From the NCBI GenBank assembly GCA_002305415.1, contig DBQX01000045.1:1-15316 (forward strand): a DNA stretch of 15,316 nucleotides, given 5' to 3'. Shown here one piece after another: positions 13,951-15,316 of the stretch; position 1 is the first letter of the stretch; every line of letters starts with the position of its first letter. Made by a program: the position numbers and the translations under genes. This DNA is from Actinomycetales bacterium UBA1383. GTDB lineage: Bacteria > Actinomycetota > Actinomycetes > Actinomycetales > Actinomycetaceae. Under the pieces are notes generated by a model that searched no databases, had not been told where the DNA came from, and was given only the letters and a program-made list of their open reading frames with translations.

Positions 13951-14123
13951 TGTGCGTCCGGGCACTCCCGTTGTCCGTCTTCCAGGGGTTCCTCGCCGAG
14001 TTCATCCCGGTGGTCGGGACGTACGTGGGGGCCGCGGTTCCCGCGCTGATGGTGCTCGGCACGCTCGGGGTGTGGCGGGCGGCTCCGTGGCCGGCCCGAT
14101 GGACTGTGTGGTCCCCGTCATGA
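13950..14123 (+). pseudogene. Remnant of an AI-2E-type transporter gene
   Basis: In the frame starting at ATG 13950, about 40 residues read like part of the conserved membrane region of AI-2E (PerM-like) family transporters. The stretch LPLSVFQGFLAEFIPVVGTY is followed by VGAAVPALMVLG. Family proteins are about 350 residues long, so most of the gene is missing on both sides. After residue 45 the frame reads PWPARWTVWSPS and stops, with no family match. No other frame restores the match in the bases that follow. The fragment starts right after operator 2, which suggests a deletion brought the operator region next to the inner part of the gene. The stop overlaps the end of the convergent DUF1801 gene. 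It could be a chance hydrophobic ORF, but the FIPVVGTY-type match is strong. Confidence 0.55.
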
Positions 14124-14576
14124 CTCACGGCCAACCGCCCGGGCGACGAGGTCACGGATGCGCGCGGCGACGTCGTCGGTCACCTCGACGACGGCGAACG
14201 CGGTGGGCCACATGGGGCCGTCGTCGAGGGTGGCGGGATCGTTGAAGCCGAGGGTGCAGTAGCGCGACTGGAACTTCTCGGCCGCCTGGAAGAAGCAGAC
14301 CACCGTGCCGTCCCTCGCGTAGGCGGGCATTCCGTACCAGGTCTTCGGCAGCAGTTCGGGCGCGGCGTCCCGGATGATGGCGTGGATCCGCTCGGCCAGG
14401 GCGCGGTCCGCGTCCGGCATCTCCGCGATCTTCTCCAGCGCGTCCTGCTCGTCCGCCGCGGCGCGGTCCGCGGAGGAACGGCGCCTCTTCGCCGCCCTGA
14501 CCTCCCTCGCCCGCTCCTTCATCGCGGCGCGTTCCTCGGCGGTGAATGGCTCGTTCGTGTCGTCCTTCGCGTTCAT
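14118..14576 (-). CDS. DUF1801 domain protein (second copy, with N-terminal helical extension)
   Basis: The 152-residue protein has a charged helical N-terminus (about residues 1-65, rich in Ala, Glu and Arg). A DUF1801 domain follows, marked by KTWYGMPAYARDGTVVCFFQ (78-97), KFQSRYCTLGF (101-111) and DDGPMWPTAFAV (118-129). It is only distantly similar to the first DUF1801 protein of this window. Function is unknown. The ATG at 14576 is chosen because the longer frame upstream is low-complexity and overlaps the next gene. A CACCAT hexamer ends 6 bases before it, with TTGTGT 17 bases further upstream. It is 59 bases downstream of the LURP-one-like gene on the same strand and convergent with the transporter remnant. 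Confidence 0.85.
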   Translation of the reverse strand: MNAKDDTNEPFTAEERAAMKERAREVRAAKRRRSSADRAAADEQDALEKIAEMPDADRALAERIHAIIRDAAPELLPKTWYGMPAYARDGTVVCFFQAAEKFQSRYCTLGFNDPATLDDGPMWPTAFAVVEVTDDVAARIRDLVARAVGRES

Positions 14577-14582
14577 CCGGAC

Positions 14583-14611
14583 ATGGTGCCCCTCAACGGG
14601 CGAGGACACAA
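14583..14611 (-). promoter_or_regulatory. Probable leaderless promoter of the second DUF1801 gene
   Basis: On the minus strand TTGTGT (14611 to 14606), a 17-base spacer, CACCAT (14588 to 14583) and GTCCGG precede ATG 14576. The hexamers are imperfect but the spacing is canonical. Confidence 0.4.
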
Positions 14612-14635
14612 GGGTGGGTCGGTGACGCGACGCGG

Positions 14636-15145
14636 CTACTGCTGCTCGACGAACCGGTCCACGGACCACATGATCGCCAGGGCGAGGGCGGGCTCCACGC
14701 CGGGGGCGATGTCGATGACGAACTGGTCCCGCACGGTGAGCCACTTCTGGGTGATGGTGAGGACGGGTTGGCCGGCGGCGGTGACGGTGTACTCCTTCTC
14801 GAGCACCGAGCCCACGAGGTCCCAACTCTCGCCGGACGCCGTGGTGATGGCCATCTGGGACCGCACCGGGCTGAACAGCCTGGCCTTCAGGTGGGCGACA
14901 TCGGCGCCGGTGGCGTCGCTGATCGTCACTTCCTTGGGGATGCCGAGCAGGTTGCCACGGACGCGCATGACCGCGGTGTCGCTGGCGTCGCGGATCTCGC
15001 ACTGGGCGCGCCAGCCGAGCTTGCCGTCCACGTAGTAGGCCTGCTGCTCGGTGGTGGGATCGAGCACGGCGAAGTCGCGACCCATCGCGAACTTCGCCTT
15101 GACGAGGAAGCGGGTCCATCCTGCGGCAGGGAGGGGAAGAGCCAT
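14636..15145 (-). CDS. LURP-one-related / scramblase-like family protein
   Basis: The 169-residue protein resembles the LURP-one-related (tubby/scramblase-like) fold. It has an N-terminal RFLVKAKFAMGRDFAVLD and AYYVDGKLGW, repeated beta-strand motifs such as MRVRGNLLGIPKEVTISD and LEKEYTVTAAGQPVLTITQK, and a C-terminal hydrophobic helix ALALAIMWSVDRFVEQQ. These proteins form a beta-barrel around a helix. Bacterial members have no established role. The open frame extends to 15295, but the first 50 residues would be Arg/Ala/Pro-rich, so ATG 15145 (MALPLPAAGW) is preferred, although its ribosome binding site is weak. The second DUF1801 gene follows after 59 bases on the same strand. Confidence 0.78.
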   Translation of the reverse strand: MALPLPAAGWTRFLVKAKFAMGRDFAVLDPTTEQQAYYVDGKLGWRAQCEIRDASDTAVMRVRGNLLGIPKEVTISDATGADVAHLKARLFSPVRSQMAITTASGESWDLVGSVLEKEYTVTAAGQPVLTITQKWLTVRDQFVIDIAPGVEPALALAIMWSVDRFVEQQ

Positions 15146-15316
15146 GGGGATTCTCGTGGTCTCGGGGCGCGCGACGCGGCGTCGCGAAGATGGTAGAGCC
15201 GCCGTGGCGCGAGCGCGAGCGGTGCGGACGGCCGGCGCGGGAGTGCATGGGGGACCGCCGTCAGAGGGCGGCTCGCGGCTGCCGAAATGTGGCATGTTCC
15301 ACAGCGCGGGGTGTGG
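15146..15316. other. Upstream region of the LURP-one-like gene, with a 17-bp palindrome
   Basis: No gene is seen here. A perfect 17-bp palindrome, CGCGACGC-G-GCGTCGCG, lies at 15170-15186, about 25 bases before the ATG. A -10-like TACCAT on the minus strand (15195 to 15190) lies just upstream of it, so the palindrome would cover the transcription start and could be an operator. A weaker inverted repeat, TGTGG-N6-CCACA, is at 15288-15303. Confidence 0.4.

Noticed and set aside
14625..14636. A defence-island reading of the whole window
   Set aside because: Apart from the Wadjet operon no other defence gene, integrase, transposase or phage gene was recognised, so the flanks look like ordinary chromosome.

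Overview
The window is very GC-rich, with strong G/C preference at third codon positions, many GTG starts and two deazaflavin (F420)-type oxidoreductase genes. Together these point to a high-GC actinomycete chromosome. I cannot place the genus. No rRNA, tRNA, CRISPR array or insertion sequence was seen.

Left part (about 1-5060): on the minus strand, a small four-helix membrane protein gene is followed by a deazaflavin-dependent oxidoreductase gene. On the plus strand is trmO, which meets tail-to-tail a minus-strand ABC-2 exporter operon (ATPase then permease). Divergent from that operon is a plus-strand metallo-beta-lactamase-fold hydrolase, preceded by a possible 37-codon ORF that overlaps its start. 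Next comes a 54-residue zinc-ribbon-like protein gene with a perfect core of the DosR/DevR hypoxia box upstream. A minus-strand DUF1801 gene follows.

Centre (5098-12347): a complete Wadjet (JetABCD) plasmid-defence operon on the minus strand, in the order jetA, jetB, jetC, jetD, with every junction a 4-base start/stop overlap. JetA, JetB and JetC form a condensin-like loop-extruding complex, and JetD is the Toprim-type DNA-cleaving subunit. An unrecognised 197-residue gene lies just upstream of jetA on the same strand and has an almost identical promoter element. The DUF1801 gene lies just downstream of jetD.

Right part (12348-15316): on the plus strand, a second deazaflavin-type oxidoreductase and a DUF2905 membrane protein. 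On the minus strand, a TetR-family regulator whose promoter carries two copies of a 16-bp palindrome, resembling gamma-butyrolactone receptor boxes. Next to it is a short remnant of an AI-2E-type transporter gene (plus strand), then a second DUF1801 gene and a LURP-one-like gene (both minus).

A pattern runs through the window: nine genes have a -10-like hexamer ending exactly 6 or 7 bases before the start codon, as expected for leaderless transcripts. Several of these share the form hexamer-GGA-NNN-start. The least ordinary items are this pattern, the DosR box with its small zinc-ribbon gene, the twin operators of the TetR gene, the transporter remnant and the uncharacterised neighbours of the Wadjet operon.
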